DNA of 64,000 nt from Flavobacterium hydatis (GTDB lineage: Bacteria > Bacteroidota > Bacteroidia > Flavobacteriales > Flavobacteriaceae). Below the pieces are notes generated by a model. That model did not search any database. It worked only from the letters and a program-made list of their open reading frames with translations, and was not told the DNA's origin. The DNA is taken from contig NZ_JPRM01000036.1 of the NCBI RefSeq assembly GCF_000737695.1, forward strand, positions 1 to 64,000, in the 5' to 3' direction. Made by a program: the position numbers and the translations under genes. Of this stretch, positions 26,233-35,556 are shown piece after piece. Within the stretch, counting starts at the first letter, position 1, and every line of letters starts with the position of its first letter.

Positions 26233-27000
26233 CTAAAGTAATGAGTCTTTTATTTTTACTACATCTCTTTTTAGTTCCATAACTAATTCTCTTAGACTTT
26301 CTGTCTCTGTCGGTGCTTGTTTTTTATCTGAACGTCCAATATTACATTCATATTCCCATATCTCAAGAATGTCAGAAGCTTTTACTTCATATGGTGGATA
26401 AAAGTTATTATCTGATTCTAAAACGAGTATGTTTTTTTTATTTTTATTGAGTCGTTTATATACCATACCGTCACTTTTTGTAATTAAGATATACGTTTTG
26501 CCATCAAGAACTTCTCCCAGCCTTTCTACATAGCGGCCAACTATGATAGAACCTTCTTCATGTGGAGGCATTGAATCGCCTTCAACAGGAAACCCTCTAT
26601 GCTTTCCCGGTCCTAAAAAAGGCAATGAAATCTGTTGTAGGTTTTCAATATATTCCGGATCTGCATAACCATTTAAATATCCAGCTTTTACTTTTTGGGT
26701 CACGACTTCAATAAAACTTTCTCCTTCCTTATCTACTGTAATGGGAAGCACTAAACGATTACCTTCCAATTTCAATAGATCATCAATGGGGATTTTCCGA
26801 ACATCTACAGAAAGTAACAGGTCGATACTAATATGATAATAATGGGCAATTTTCTTTAATATTTCATAGGGAGCTTCAGAGCTACCATCTTCATATTTAA
26901 CGTATCTCCCTCGCGTTATTAGAAGGCTTTCAGCGACTTTTTCCTGTGAAATCTTCTTTTTCAGTCTAAGGCTTCTGATGTTGTCGGAAAATAAAGACAT
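26233..27000 (-). CDS. LexA/CI-type S24 repressor with XRE domain
   Basis: This 255-residue repressor has an N-terminal Cro/CI-type helix-turn-helix (residues 5-62) and a C-terminal S24 self-cleaving domain. The catalytic dyad is Ser143 in EGDSMPPHEEGS and Lys182 in MVYKRLNK, and an Ala-Gly cleavage site is visible at KVKAGYLNGY (about 106-107). It is divergent from dinB, with repeats in the 87-nt gap that are good operator candidates. It should repress the dinB-dnaE-exonuclease operon and its own gene until DNA damage triggers RecA-dependent self-cleavage. That control is inferred from the family and the layout. Confidence 0.88.
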   Translation of the reverse strand: MSLFSDNIRSLRLKKKISQEKVAESLLITRGRYVKYEDGSSEAPYEILKKIAHYYHISIDLLLSVDVRKIPIDDLLKLEGNRLVLPITVDKEGESFIEVVTQKVKAGYLNGYADPEYIENLQQISLPFLGPGKHRGFPVEGDSMPPHEEGSIIVGRYVERLGEVLDGKTYILITKSDGMVYKRLNKNKKNILVLESDNNFYPPYEVKASDILEIWEYECNIGRSDKKQAPTETESLRELVMELKRDVVKIKDSLL

Positions 27001-27004
27001 GTCG

Positions 27005-27056
27005 ATTTTGTTATAATTTGTAACAACAAATGTAAATCATTTTGTTATAATCTGTA
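27005..27056. promoter_or_regulatory. Operator candidate: direct repeats between S24 repressor and dinB
   Basis: ATTTTGTTATAATTTGTA (27005-27022) and ATTTTGTTATAATCTGTA (27039-27056) match at 17 of 18 bases with a period of 34 bp. A partial third copy (ATTTTGT) follows at about 27060. They fill the gap between divergent genes, as expected for repressor-binding sites. Confidence 0.6.
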
Positions 27057-27087
27057 CTAATTTTGTCATGTATAAAATGAGACGACG

Positions 27088-28269
27088 ATGGAAAGAGCAA
27101 TTGTACATATGGATTTAGATACTTTTTTTGTGTCCTGTGAAAGACTGGGGAACTCAAAACTAGAAGGAATTCCTTTGATTATTGGAGGTGGCGACCGTGG
27201 AGTGGTAGCATCTTGCTCTTACGAAGCACGCACATTTGGAGTGCGTTCCGCCATGCCTATTAAAATGGCGCTTCGACTTTGTCCACAAGCAAGAGTGATG
27301 AAAGGTGACATGGAATTGTATTCTAAATTATCCCATGATGTTACCCAGGTTATCGAAGAGAAAGCCCCAGTTATGGAAAAGGCAAGTATTGATGAGTTCT
27401 ATCTTGATATTAGTGGGATGGATAAATTCTATGGAGGTTATAAATGGACCAATGAGTTAGCTCAGTCAATTACTAAAGAAACAGGTCTACCAATAAGTTT
27501 CGCTTTATCTATAAACAAAACCGTTTCTAAAATTGCTACTGGAGAGGGAAAACCGAAAGGGAATCTGGAGATAACCGAAAAAATGGTTCAGCCCTTCTTA
27601 AATCCACTATCAATTAAGAAAATCCCTATGGTTGGTGATGTTACTTTTCAATTATTATCCAGAATTGGTATTCGAACAATCCAGACCCTTTCAGAAATGC
27701 CTGCTGAGGTATTACAGCGAATGATCGGTAAAAATGGTGTTGAGCTATGGAAGAAAGCCAACGGTATAGATAATAACCCTGTTGAACCTTATACAGAGCG
27801 TAAATCAATTTCAACAGAACATACTTTCACCCAGGATACAATCGACATTCAAAGACTCAAATCAATATTAGTGGGTATGGTGGAAAAACTGGCATTTCAA
27901 TTGCGATCTGAGCAGTGGTTGACTTCTACTGTAGTTATTAAAATACGGTACTCTAATTTCGATACAGAAACCAAACAATGCAGGATACAATATACTTCTG
28001 CCGATCATATATTAACCAAAAGTATTACCGATTTATTCGATAAACTATACCAACGCCGTATGCGTCTCAGATTGATAGGAATTCGTTTTAGTGGACTGGT
28101 TCGTGGCACCTATCAAATCAATCTCTTTGAGGATACAGAAGAAATGTTAGCATTATATCAGGCAATGGATAAAATGAAAAGCCGCTATGGTTTCGATGCC
28201 GTGATGCGTTGTGCCGGTGCTACATTCAAACCCAACAACAAAGCAGAAATTTTAAAACGTAAACACTAA
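27088..28269 (+). CDS. dinB: Y-family DNA polymerase (DinB/UmuC type)
   Basis: This 393-residue translesion polymerase is complete. The catalytic acids are Asp9 in HMDLDTFFVSCE and Asp102/Glu103 in KASIDEFYLDISG. The steric region SYEARTFGVRSAMP and the helix-hairpin-helix region (IPMVGDVTFQLLSRIGI) are present, and the C-terminal little-finger domain follows. It lacks an obvious β-clamp motif of the QLSLF type; NLFED near residue 350 is the nearest. First gene of the operon dinB-dnaE-exonuclease, 6 nt from dnaE. Given the S24 repressor it is probably damage-inducible, and it plays the role that ImuB plays in other mutasomes. Confidence 0.92.
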   Translation: MERAIVHMDLDTFFVSCERLGNSKLEGIPLIIGGGDRGVVASCSYEARTFGVRSAMPIKMALRLCPQARVMKGDMELYSKLSHDVTQVIEEKAPVMEKASIDEFYLDISGMDKFYGGYKWTNELAQSITKETGLPISFALSINKTVSKIATGEGKPKGNLEITEKMVQPFLNPLSIKKIPMVGDVTFQLLSRIGIRTIQTLSEMPAEVLQRMIGKNGVELWKKANGIDNNPVEPYTERKSISTEHTFTQDTIDIQRLKSILVGMVEKLAFQLRSEQWLTSTVVIKIRYSNFDTETKQCRIQYTSADHILTKSITDLFDKLYQRRMRLRLIGIRFSGLVRGTYQINLFEDTEEMLALYQAMDKMKSRYGFDAVMRCAGATFKPNNKAEILKRKH

Positions 28270-28275
28270 CGTACC

Positions 28276-31200
28276 ATGTACCTCAATTGTCACTCTTTCC
28301 ATTCGCTGCGTTACGGTACGATACCCTTGACTGACTTGGTGCAGCAAGCTGTGCAATGCAATGTGAAAGCTATAGCACTCACGGACATAAATACAGTTAC
28401 AGGTATTTATGATTTTATCAAAGCATGTAAAGCAGTAGCTATTAAACCGCTTGTTGGTATCGAATTTCGCTGCAATAATGAATTGCGTTATATTGGGCTA
28501 GCCAAGAATGCTGAAGGTCTTGCAGAAATGAATCATTTTTTGACCAAGCATAATTTCGACAATACAGTTTTACCTTTAGAAGCGCCTGAATTCAAAGAGG
28601 TCTTTATAATTTATTCTTTTGAGAATGCTCCGACAACTTTGAAAGAATACGAGTATATCGGTATTCGTCCCGAAGAGCTTCCTAAATTATTTGGTTCCCA
28701 GTGGAAACAAAGACTTGATAAAATGGTCATTTTTCAACCTGTTACTTTCCGGGTTAAAAAAGAATTTAATCTGCATAAGATCCTAAGAGCTATTGATACA
28801 AATGTTATTCTATCGAAGCTTACCCTGAATGATTATTGCAAAACCTCTGAAGTGATGCTACCACTTGAAGAACTGATTTCAAAATTCAGCGATTATCCTC
28901 AGATTATTGGCAATACACAAGAAATTATAGACCAGTGTAATTTCGAATTTGATTTTAAAACCCCGAAAAACAAAAAGTACTATACCAACAGTAGAGCCAG
29001 TGATATGGCTTTACTTACCAGCCTCGCTAAGCAAGGTCTTCTCTGGAGATATGGTGCTACTAACGCTCAGGCTATAGCACGTGTCGAAAAGGAATTAAAA
29101 GTAATTGAAGAACTGGAATTCAGTGGCTATTTTTTAATAACCTGGGATATTATACGCTATAGTAATAGTTGCGGTTTTTTGCATATTGGACGTGGAAGTG
29201 GAGCCAATAGCATCGTAAGTTATTGTCTGGGCATTACTGATATCTGTCCAATAGAACTCGATTTGTACTTTGAACGCTTCTTGAATTTAAACCGTAAAAG
29301 CCCTCCTGATTTTGATATTGATTGGTCGTGGAAGGAACGTGATACCATATTGGAATATATTTTCAATAGGTATGGAGCTGATCACGTGGCATTTTGTGGA
29401 ACAAATGTGGAATTTAAATATCGGTCTATATTTCGGGAAGTCGGTAAAGTCTTTGGTTTACCCAAAGAAGAACTGGATATGCTGGCTAAAAATCCAATGG
29501 CTTTGCATGATGGAAACTCGGTGGTAAAGTATGTACAGGAATATGGGATGATGCTTGAAAAATACCCTAATCAACGCAGTATGCATTCTTGTGGGATAAT
29601 AATTTCGGAAGAGCCACTCACGAACTATACAGTGCTGGAAATGCCACCCAAAGGCTTTTCGATTGTATTGTTTGACATGCATATTGCAGAAGATATAGGT
29701 TTTGAAAAGTTTGATATCCTTAGCCAACGTGGTATCGGACATATTGACGACAGTGTGAAACTAATCGAAAAAAATCGTGGTATTAAAGTAGATATACGCA
29801 ATACTTCGTTATCTAAAAATGAAGCTAATGCCAATCTATATTTAGAACGCGGAAAAACAATTGGATGCTTTTATATTGAAAGTCCAGCCATGCGTGGATT
29901 ACTACGCCGCCTAAAATGTGATAATTATAAAACGCTGGTGGCAGCTTCATCCATAATCCGCCCAGGGGTAGCTCAATCAGGAATGATGAAAGAGTATATA
30001 TTCCGTCACAATTATCCTGATAAGTTTGAATATTTTCATGACGTATTCAAAGAGCAGTTAGGAGAAACCTATGGGATTATGGTATATCAGGAGGACGTGA
30101 TTAAAATTGCTTTGTATTATGGAGGTCTGCCAGCGGCCGATGGAGATATCTTGCGTCGTGCCATGAGCGGCAAGGGGCGTTCAAAAGAAGCTTTACAAAA
30201 AGTAAAGGACAACTTTTTTGCCTCCTGTCAGCAAAAAGGACATCCCATAAAGTTAAGCGAAGAAATATATCGACAAATTGAATCCTTTGCAGGGTATTCT
30301 TTCTGTAAAGCACATTCGGCATCTTATGCAGTAGAAAGTTATCAAAGTTTATACCTGAAGGTACACTATCCAATAGAGTTTATGGTAGCTGTTATAAACA
30401 ATCAGGGAGGCTTTTATCGTACGGAGGTATACATTCATGAGGCGCGAATGTCAGGTGCTATTGTGCATAATCCTTGTGTGAACAAAAGTGAATATGAAAC
30501 AAATTTGTATGGCATTGATATTTATCTTGGTTTGATGCATCTGGAAGGTTTGGAAACCAAAATAGCACAGTTTATAGTCAAAGAAAGGGATATGCATGGG
30601 GAGTTTAAATCTCTGGAAGATTTTATCAATCGCATTCCCATAGGAATTGAAGGCATCCAAATTTTGATTTTTATTGGTGCATTTCACTTTACTGGTAAAA
30701 CTAAAAATCAGTTACTGGTAATTGCCAGACTAATACTGGTGAATTTTAAGCCGGAAAACAGAAATCTGATGCTCATTCAGGAACCTGTTAAAGAATATAA
30801 ACTACCTGTATTGGAACGCTCTTCTTTTGAAGATGCCTTTGATGAAATAGAGTTATTGAGTTTTCCTGTGTCTTGTTCTCCTTTCGATCTCTTGCAAACG
30901 ACATACAGAGGTGCTGTAATGGCTAAAGATTTGGTAAAGAACCATAAGAAATCGGTAAAAATGCTCGCTTATCTTATTTCTAGAAAACATGTCCCTACCA
31001 AAAGAGGAACAATGTACTTTGGTACTTGGATTGACGTAGAGGGTGAATATTTCGATACAGCACATTTTACAGATTCACTGGAAAAATATCCTTTTCAAGG
31101 TGGTGGCTGTTATTTATTATTAGGAAATGTTGAGGTTGATTATCATTTTCCAACAATAACCGTTACTAAAATGGCTAAGATGCCCTTTATACCGGATCCA

Positions 31201-31332
31201 CGTTATTCTAATACTAACGACAGGCAATTTAAAGTACATGAGCATATTCGGGAAGACGTGAGTATGACACATCGTGCCCCATACCCACAAGAGCATGAAT
31301 ACAACATGCCACGGCATAAAATGGGACAGTAA
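28276..31332 (+). CDS. dnaE: DnaE-type DNA polymerase III α subunit, accessory copy
   Basis: This is a C-family polymerase of 1018 residues. The PHP domain is at the N-terminus (HSFHSLRYGTIPLTDLVQQA, ALTDINTVTGIYDF). The polymerase acids are in PPDFDIDWSW (about residues 344-353). Later motifs GRGSGANSIVSYCLGI and YSFCKAHSASYA are the DnaE signatures. At ~1018 residues it is shorter than housekeeping DnaE (~1160-1450) and close to DnaE2/error-prone types. It sits between dinB and an exonuclease, as in SOS mutasome cassettes (compare imuA-imuB-dnaE2). The PHP metal site looks partly degenerate by eye (HSFHSLRYG keeps the first His pair). Confidence 0.9.
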   Translation: MYLNCHSFHSLRYGTIPLTDLVQQAVQCNVKAIALTDINTVTGIYDFIKACKAVAIKPLVGIEFRCNNELRYIGLAKNAEGLAEMNHFLTKHNFDNTVLPLEAPEFKEVFIIYSFENAPTTLKEYEYIGIRPEELPKLFGSQWKQRLDKMVIFQPVTFRVKKEFNLHKILRAIDTNVILSKLTLNDYCKTSEVMLPLEELISKFSDYPQIIGNTQEIIDQCNFEFDFKTPKNKKYYTNSRASDMALLTSLAKQGLLWRYGATNAQAIARVEKELKVIEELEFSGYFLITWDIIRYSNSCGFLHIGRGSGANSIVSYCLGITDICPIELDLYFERFLNLNRKSPPDFDIDWSWKERDTILEYIFNRYGADHVAFCGTNVEFKYRSIFREVGKVFGLPKEELDMLAKNPMALHDGNSVVKYVQEYGMMLEKYPNQRSMHSCGIIISEEPLTNYTVLEMPPKGFSIVLFDMHIAEDIGFEKFDILSQRGIGHIDDSVKLIEKNRGIKVDIRNTSLSKNEANANLYLERGKTIGCFYIESPAMRGLLRRLKCDNYKTLVAASSIIRPGVAQSGMMKEYIFRHNYPDKFEYFHDVFKEQLGETYGIMVYQEDVIKIALYYGGLPAADGDILRRAMSGKGRSKEALQKVKDNFFASCQQKGHPIKLSEEIYRQIESFAGYSFCKAHSASYAVESYQSLYLKVHYPIEFMVAVINNQGGFYRTEVYIHEARMSGAIVHNPCVNKSEYETNLYGIDIYLGLMHLEGLETKIAQFIVKERDMHGEFKSLEDFINRIPIGIEGIQILIFIGAFHFTGKTKNQLLVIARLILVNFKPENRNLMLIQEPVKEYKLPVLERSSFEDAFDEIELLSFPVSCSPFDLLQTTYRGAVMAKDLVKNHKKSVKMLAYLISRKHVPTKRGTMYFGTWIDVEGEYFDTAHFTDSLEKYPFQGGGCYLLLGNVEVDYHFPTITVTKMAKMPFIPDPRYSNTNDRQFKVHEHIREDVSMTHRAPYPQEHEYNMPRHKMGQ

Positions 31333-31394
31333 AAATAAGATATTTCACATTGTTCCATTAGCAAGAACGCAATAAAAATCACGTTTTATAATAG

Positions 31395-32771
31395 ATGAAA
31401 AAACTGGAATATGCCATAGTAGATATAGAAACCACAGGCGGTAATGCCAGTGGCAGTTGTATTACGGAAATTGCAATTGTAATCCATGATGGTACAAACG
31501 TAATTGACCGCTTCGAAACACTTGTAAATCCGCAAAAGGAAATACCTCTTCCCATTTTTGCATTGACCGGCATAAACAATGAAATGGTAAAAAATGCGCC
31601 GATATTCGATGACATATCGGAGAAGGTATTAGAGATGCTTACGGGGCGTATCTTCGTTGCTCATAATGTTAACTTCGATTATTCGTTCGTTCGTCATGAA
31701 TTGGAGCAATCTGGGTTTAAATGGACAGCAAGAAAATTATGCACCGTTCGGGCAGCAAGAAAAATAAGACCTGGGCTAAGCTCTTATAGTCTGGGGAAAC
31801 TTTGTCATTCACTGGATATACCTTTGGAGAATCAACATCGTGCTGGTGGTGATGCGGATGCTACTACTATATTGTTTTCCCGATTACTACAATGGGATGA
31901 AGAGGACGAAATTGGCAAAATGGTAAAGATGACCGCACAAGATCAGCGTCTACCTCCAAATCTGCCTCCTGGAGACTTTGAGCAATTACCTGAAAAACCT
32001 GGCGTATATTATTTTTATAATCAGGCTAATAAAGTCATTTATGTAGGTAAGGCTGTCAATTTAAAAAAACGTGTCGCTTCACATTTTAGTGGGCACAAAA
32101 TTACACCCCAAAGACAGCATTTCTTAAGGGATATATACGCTATTTCTTTTGAGATATGTGCCACTGAGTTGATGGCACTGCTGCTAGAGTGTACTGAGAT
32201 TAAGAAACTTTGGCCAATATATAACAAGGCATTGAAACGCTTTGAAGCAAAATTTGGGCTTTACCAATATGAAGCACGTAATGGCTACAAGTATCTGGCA
32301 ATTGGCAAGATGAATAAATTTCAGAACTGTATTGAGGTTTTCAATACAATGTATGATGGCATAAACGTACTACAGAGTTTGGCAGAAAAGTTTGAGATCG
32401 ACTACAGGTTTTGTAAGTACTGCACCTCGACAAAAGCAGAAGGTCCTCAACAACATGACCTCACAAATCTGCCTGAGATTGAGCATCATAATCAGCAAAT
32501 AGAAAATGCCATTGATTATGTTTTAAAGAACAGGTCAAGCTTCTTTATTATCGATAAAGGTCGAACCACAGAGGAGCATAGTTGCATATGGATTGAAAAC
32601 GGACACTTTTATGGGATGGGCTATATCGCTTCGGATATTGGAATTACCGAACCAGCGGAGATTAAGGATTATATTACGCCTTATAAAAGCAATCATTATA
32701 TCATGCAGTTAATCTATGCTTATACGGAAAAACATCCAGGTAAAGTTCACGGTATGAAAAAGGAAAGTTAG
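31395..32771 (+). CDS. DnaQ-type exonuclease fused to GIY-YIG (UvrC-like) domain
   Basis: This 458-residue fusion has two nuclease domains. Residues 1-165 form a DEDDh exonuclease: Asp/Glu in AIVDIETTGG (D9, E11), HNVNFDYSFVRHE, and HRAGGDADATT. Residues ~200-285 form a GIY-YIG domain (PGVYYFYNQANKVIYVGKAV, then LKKRV) as in UvrC and Cho. The C-terminal ~170 residues are specific to this exonuclease-UvrC type, which is frequent in Bacteroidota. In the operon it could supply proofreading or end-processing for the accessory DnaE. It follows dnaE by 62 nt. Confidence 0.9.
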   Translation: MKKLEYAIVDIETTGGNASGSCITEIAIVIHDGTNVIDRFETLVNPQKEIPLPIFALTGINNEMVKNAPIFDDISEKVLEMLTGRIFVAHNVNFDYSFVRHELEQSGFKWTARKLCTVRAARKIRPGLSSYSLGKLCHSLDIPLENQHRAGGDADATTILFSRLLQWDEEDEIGKMVKMTAQDQRLPPNLPPGDFEQLPEKPGVYYFYNQANKVIYVGKAVNLKKRVASHFSGHKITPQRQHFLRDIYAISFEICATELMALLLECTEIKKLWPIYNKALKRFEAKFGLYQYEARNGYKYLAIGKMNKFQNCIEVFNTMYDGINVLQSLAEKFEIDYRFCKYCTSTKAEGPQQHDLTNLPEIEHHNQQIENAIDYVLKNRSSFFIIDKGRTTEEHSCIWIENGHFYGMGYIASDIGITEPAEIKDYITPYKSNHYIMQLIYAYTEKHPGKVHGMKKES

Positions 32772-32893
32772 CCAGCCTTATATTTACTGCTGATCCAATT
32801 TTAATTTTTCCAATATAATTATTTTCATTTTCAGGTATAACTGTAAATACATTAGTACTTGATTTTTTATCGTTGAATCATCAGCTTTGAGTT

Positions 32894-34240
32894 TTAAATT
32901 ACGAATTTGCCCTGAAAATATTCAACAGTTATTTTTTTAAATTGTAGTTCATATTTTAATGCTGTGGTTTCATTTTGAATTTTAAGAAAATTATTTTTTT
33001 CTGTTAGATATTCGAAATAAGAAATAAAACCTTTTTCTTGTCTTATTGTTGCTGCCTTCAATGCTATTCCTGCATTCTCTAATGCACTTAGGGAAGAATT
33101 GTATTGTTGTAAGGTTCTTTTATACTCAATACAGGATTTATATATTTCCTGCTTTAATTTTTGTCTATTTTCTTCATCGGTTATTCTAGCTTTTTCCAAA
33201 CCAATTTTAGCACTTCTGATAGCATCTCTGGAAGAAAAATTATTAAAAATAGGAATATTAAGTCCTAATCCAACAAAGTGGGATAGGTTATTGTTAAACT
33301 GTTTTCCGAATGAAATTAATTGACGATCACCTGAAGGCAGTACCTCATAGTATGAAGAGGAATAGTTTGTACCTGATGAAAAATTTAAACTCAATTGAGG
33401 CAGTTCTTTCGCCTTGGTCAGTTGGATATCTTTTTCTGCTACTTGTACATTATAGGTGCTACTTTTAATCGAATGGATATAGGTTAATGCACTATTATAA
33501 ATAGCCTCAGGGTCTATTTCTTCAACTGATAAAAATACACTTTCATTTAAATTAGGAACAGGTACAATTTTTTGTTGCAAATCAATATTTAGTATAACCT
33601 TGAGATCAATTAAAGATTGCTCATAGTTTAGTAGTGCTTCTAAGTATATTCCTTTGTCATTGTAAAATTGTGTTTTGGCTTGGGAAAGCTCTAAGATATT
33701 ACTTCTCCCGGCTGTTGTAAGTTTTTCAATTCGGGTCTGATTATCAGTACTTATCTCAATTTGATACAATACATTAGTAATTTGTTCTTTGGCTAATAGC
33801 GCTCTGAGGTAGGCTGTTGCAACATTAAGCAAAAGATCATTTTTTAATTGTTCCATGCTCTCTTGTGCTATTTTATATTTTAATTCATTACTCTGTATAG
33901 CATACCTTTTTTGAAACCATCCAAAGAGTAATACACTTGATCCAGCGGATAATCCTAAAGAGGAAAATTTTGTATTTTCAAACTGGTTTGTTGTTGGATT
34001 TATTGAACGTCCAAAGCTAGTTCCATAATTTGAGGATAAGTTTAAACTTGGAATATGACTGTATTTACTGGATTGATAAATCATTTTCGCTGCTCTGGCA
34101 TCCAATTCATCTTGTTTAATCGACAAATTGTTTATTTGAGCATGTTCAATACATTTGGACAAGGTCCAGATAGAATCTTGTGCATAAGCTTGGCATAGTC
34201 CAAAATAACAGAGAATAAATAGTAATAATATCCTTTTCAA
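32894..34240 (-). CDS. TolC-type outer-membrane efflux channel
   Basis: This 448-residue protein is the outer-membrane duct of the peptide exporter encoded just upstream. The signal peptide is MKRILLLFILCYFGLCQAYA. Two TolC-like helical repeats follow, with FSSRDAIRSAKIGLEKARIT and the paired coiled regions. The sequence keeps the usual motif 'LSLNFSSGTNYSS' of outer-membrane strands. It is the last gene of the minus-strand export set (ABC, HlyD, TolC) serving the GG-leader peptide. It follows the HlyD gene by 67 nt. Confidence 0.9.
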   Translation of the reverse strand: MKRILLLFILCYFGLCQAYAQDSIWTLSKCIEHAQINNLSIKQDELDARAAKMIYQSSKYSHIPSLNLSSNYGTSFGRSINPTTNQFENTKFSSLGLSAGSSVLLFGWFQKRYAIQSNELKYKIAQESMEQLKNDLLLNVATAYLRALLAKEQITNVLYQIEISTDNQTRIEKLTTAGRSNILELSQAKTQFYNDKGIYLEALLNYEQSLIDLKVILNIDLQQKIVPVPNLNESVFLSVEEIDPEAIYNSALTYIHSIKSSTYNVQVAEKDIQLTKAKELPQLSLNFSSGTNYSSSYYEVLPSGDRQLISFGKQFNNNLSHFVGLGLNIPIFNNFSSRDAIRSAKIGLEKARITDEENRQKLKQEIYKSCIEYKRTLQQYNSSLSALENAGIALKAATIRQEKGFISYFEYLTEKNNFLKIQNETTALKYELQFKKITVEYFQGKFVI

Positions 34241-34307
34241 GAGGTGGTTAAATTTTAATTTAGTTAAATTTTAATTTTGAAAGTTTTCATAGTTAGATAA
34301 GCTAGCT

Positions 34308-35546
34308 TTATTTTTTCATCTGTTTTATAACATCATAATACAAGCTCTCTGCCAGTCGCATATCCTTGGTAACAATATCAGACTGTACTGTAAGTCCTTC
34401 GATAAAAGGAATCTCTTTATTATAATTTGTCTTCAGGTGATCTGGAAGTATTACTTTGACCAAATAATAGCCACTGTCGGCAGGAATTGGACTGATGTAT
34501 TCTACTTTACCGGTTACCTTACCATATTCATGAGAAGGGTAAGCATTAAATTTCAGGAATACTTTTTGTCCCTCTTTTACCTTACCAAAATTTCCCTGAG
34601 GCACAAGACTTTCAACATAGATTTCACTATTTTCTGGAATGATATACGCTATTATTTTACCGGCTTGTACTATTTGGTTTTCCTGCAAAAATGAAGTAAA
34701 AACTAACTTCCCTTTTTCAGTTGCTACTAAAAGATACCTGTTTTTCCAATCATCTATTTTACTTTTAAGATTATAAACTACTTGCTGAAATAAAGCTTGT
34801 TGCGAAACAATTTCCTTGTCCAATTCCACAATCTCTTTTTGAATTCCGTTTAATTCTGAAGAGTTGTTTATATAATTGGATTTCATTTGTGGTTGGGACA
34901 TCTTTTTTCCAATGTTTTGGCTTGTTAATTCTCTAAATTCTTGTTCAGATATAATATTTTCCTTTAGTAATTGCTTATTCTTTTCCAGCGTAGTTAAGTT
35001 TAACTGCAAATCGGCATTATACAATTCCTTTTGCTCATTTAGCACATTTCGTGATTGGTGGGCATTATTTAGGTCTTTGTTCAGAAGATTTTTCTTTTTG
35101 TTCGAGTAGTCGCCTAAAACATAATCACGGTAAGGGATATAAGCTTGCATAAATACTTGATAGTCACCTTGTAATTCTCCTAAATGACTAAACTCACTTT
35201 TCATTAATAGCTTCATAGTTTGAGGGTTATGTTCTTGTAACAGTGTATAAACCTCATCAATGAATTTTGAGAATTGCAATACCTCATCTACCTGGGCGGT
35301 TGATTCAAGGCTACCAATAATATCACCTTTATTTACTAATGAACCGTTTTTTTTATCCAATGAAATTAATCTGGCGGCTTGTTTTGCCATAATTGGCTTG
35401 GGTGCATTACTACCTGTCAATTTTGCTTTTGAGGAAACTGTTTCCGGATATTGAATAAACCATGTTAAAATCCCTATAAACAATAAAATCCCAAAAGTAA
35501 TCGGAGTTCCATATCTGCTTAAAATGTTGGGTTTGATGTTGTCCAT
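34308..35546 (-). CDS. HlyD-type periplasmic adaptor of peptide exporter
   Basis: This 412-residue membrane-fusion protein has one N-terminal helix (TPITFGILLFIGILTWFIQY, about residues 14-33). A lipoyl/β-barrel part and a long coiled-coil (about residues 85-250) follow, then a C-terminal HlyD β-domain (VESLVPQGNFGKVKEGQKVF, then LKFNAYPSHEYG). It bridges the C39-ABC transporter in the inner membrane with the TolC-like channel. It starts 10 nt after the ABC gene. Confidence 0.92.
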   Translation of the reverse strand: MDNIKPNILSRYGTPITFGILLFIGILTWFIQYPETVSSKAKLTGSNAPKPIMAKQAARLISLDKKNGSLVNKGDIIGSLESTAQVDEVLQFSKFIDEVYTLLQEHNPQTMKLLMKSEFSHLGELQGDYQVFMQAYIPYRDYVLGDYSNKKKNLLNKDLNNAHQSRNVLNEQKELYNADLQLNLTTLEKNKQLLKENIISEQEFRELTSQNIGKKMSQPQMKSNYINNSSELNGIQKEIVELDKEIVSQQALFQQVVYNLKSKIDDWKNRYLLVATEKGKLVFTSFLQENQIVQAGKIIAYIIPENSEIYVESLVPQGNFGKVKEGQKVFLKFNAYPSHEYGKVTGKVEYISPIPADSGYYLVKVILPDHLKTNYNKEIPFIEGLTVQSDIVTKDMRLAESLYYDVIKQMKK

Positions 35547-35556
35547 TTCTATATAA

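Noticed and set aside
32894-35546. The HlyD-TolC pair as a general RND or multidrug efflux system.
   Set aside because: No RND pump is present. The C39-ABC gene is adjacent and a GG-leader peptide is in the same locus, so a peptide-export role is better supported.
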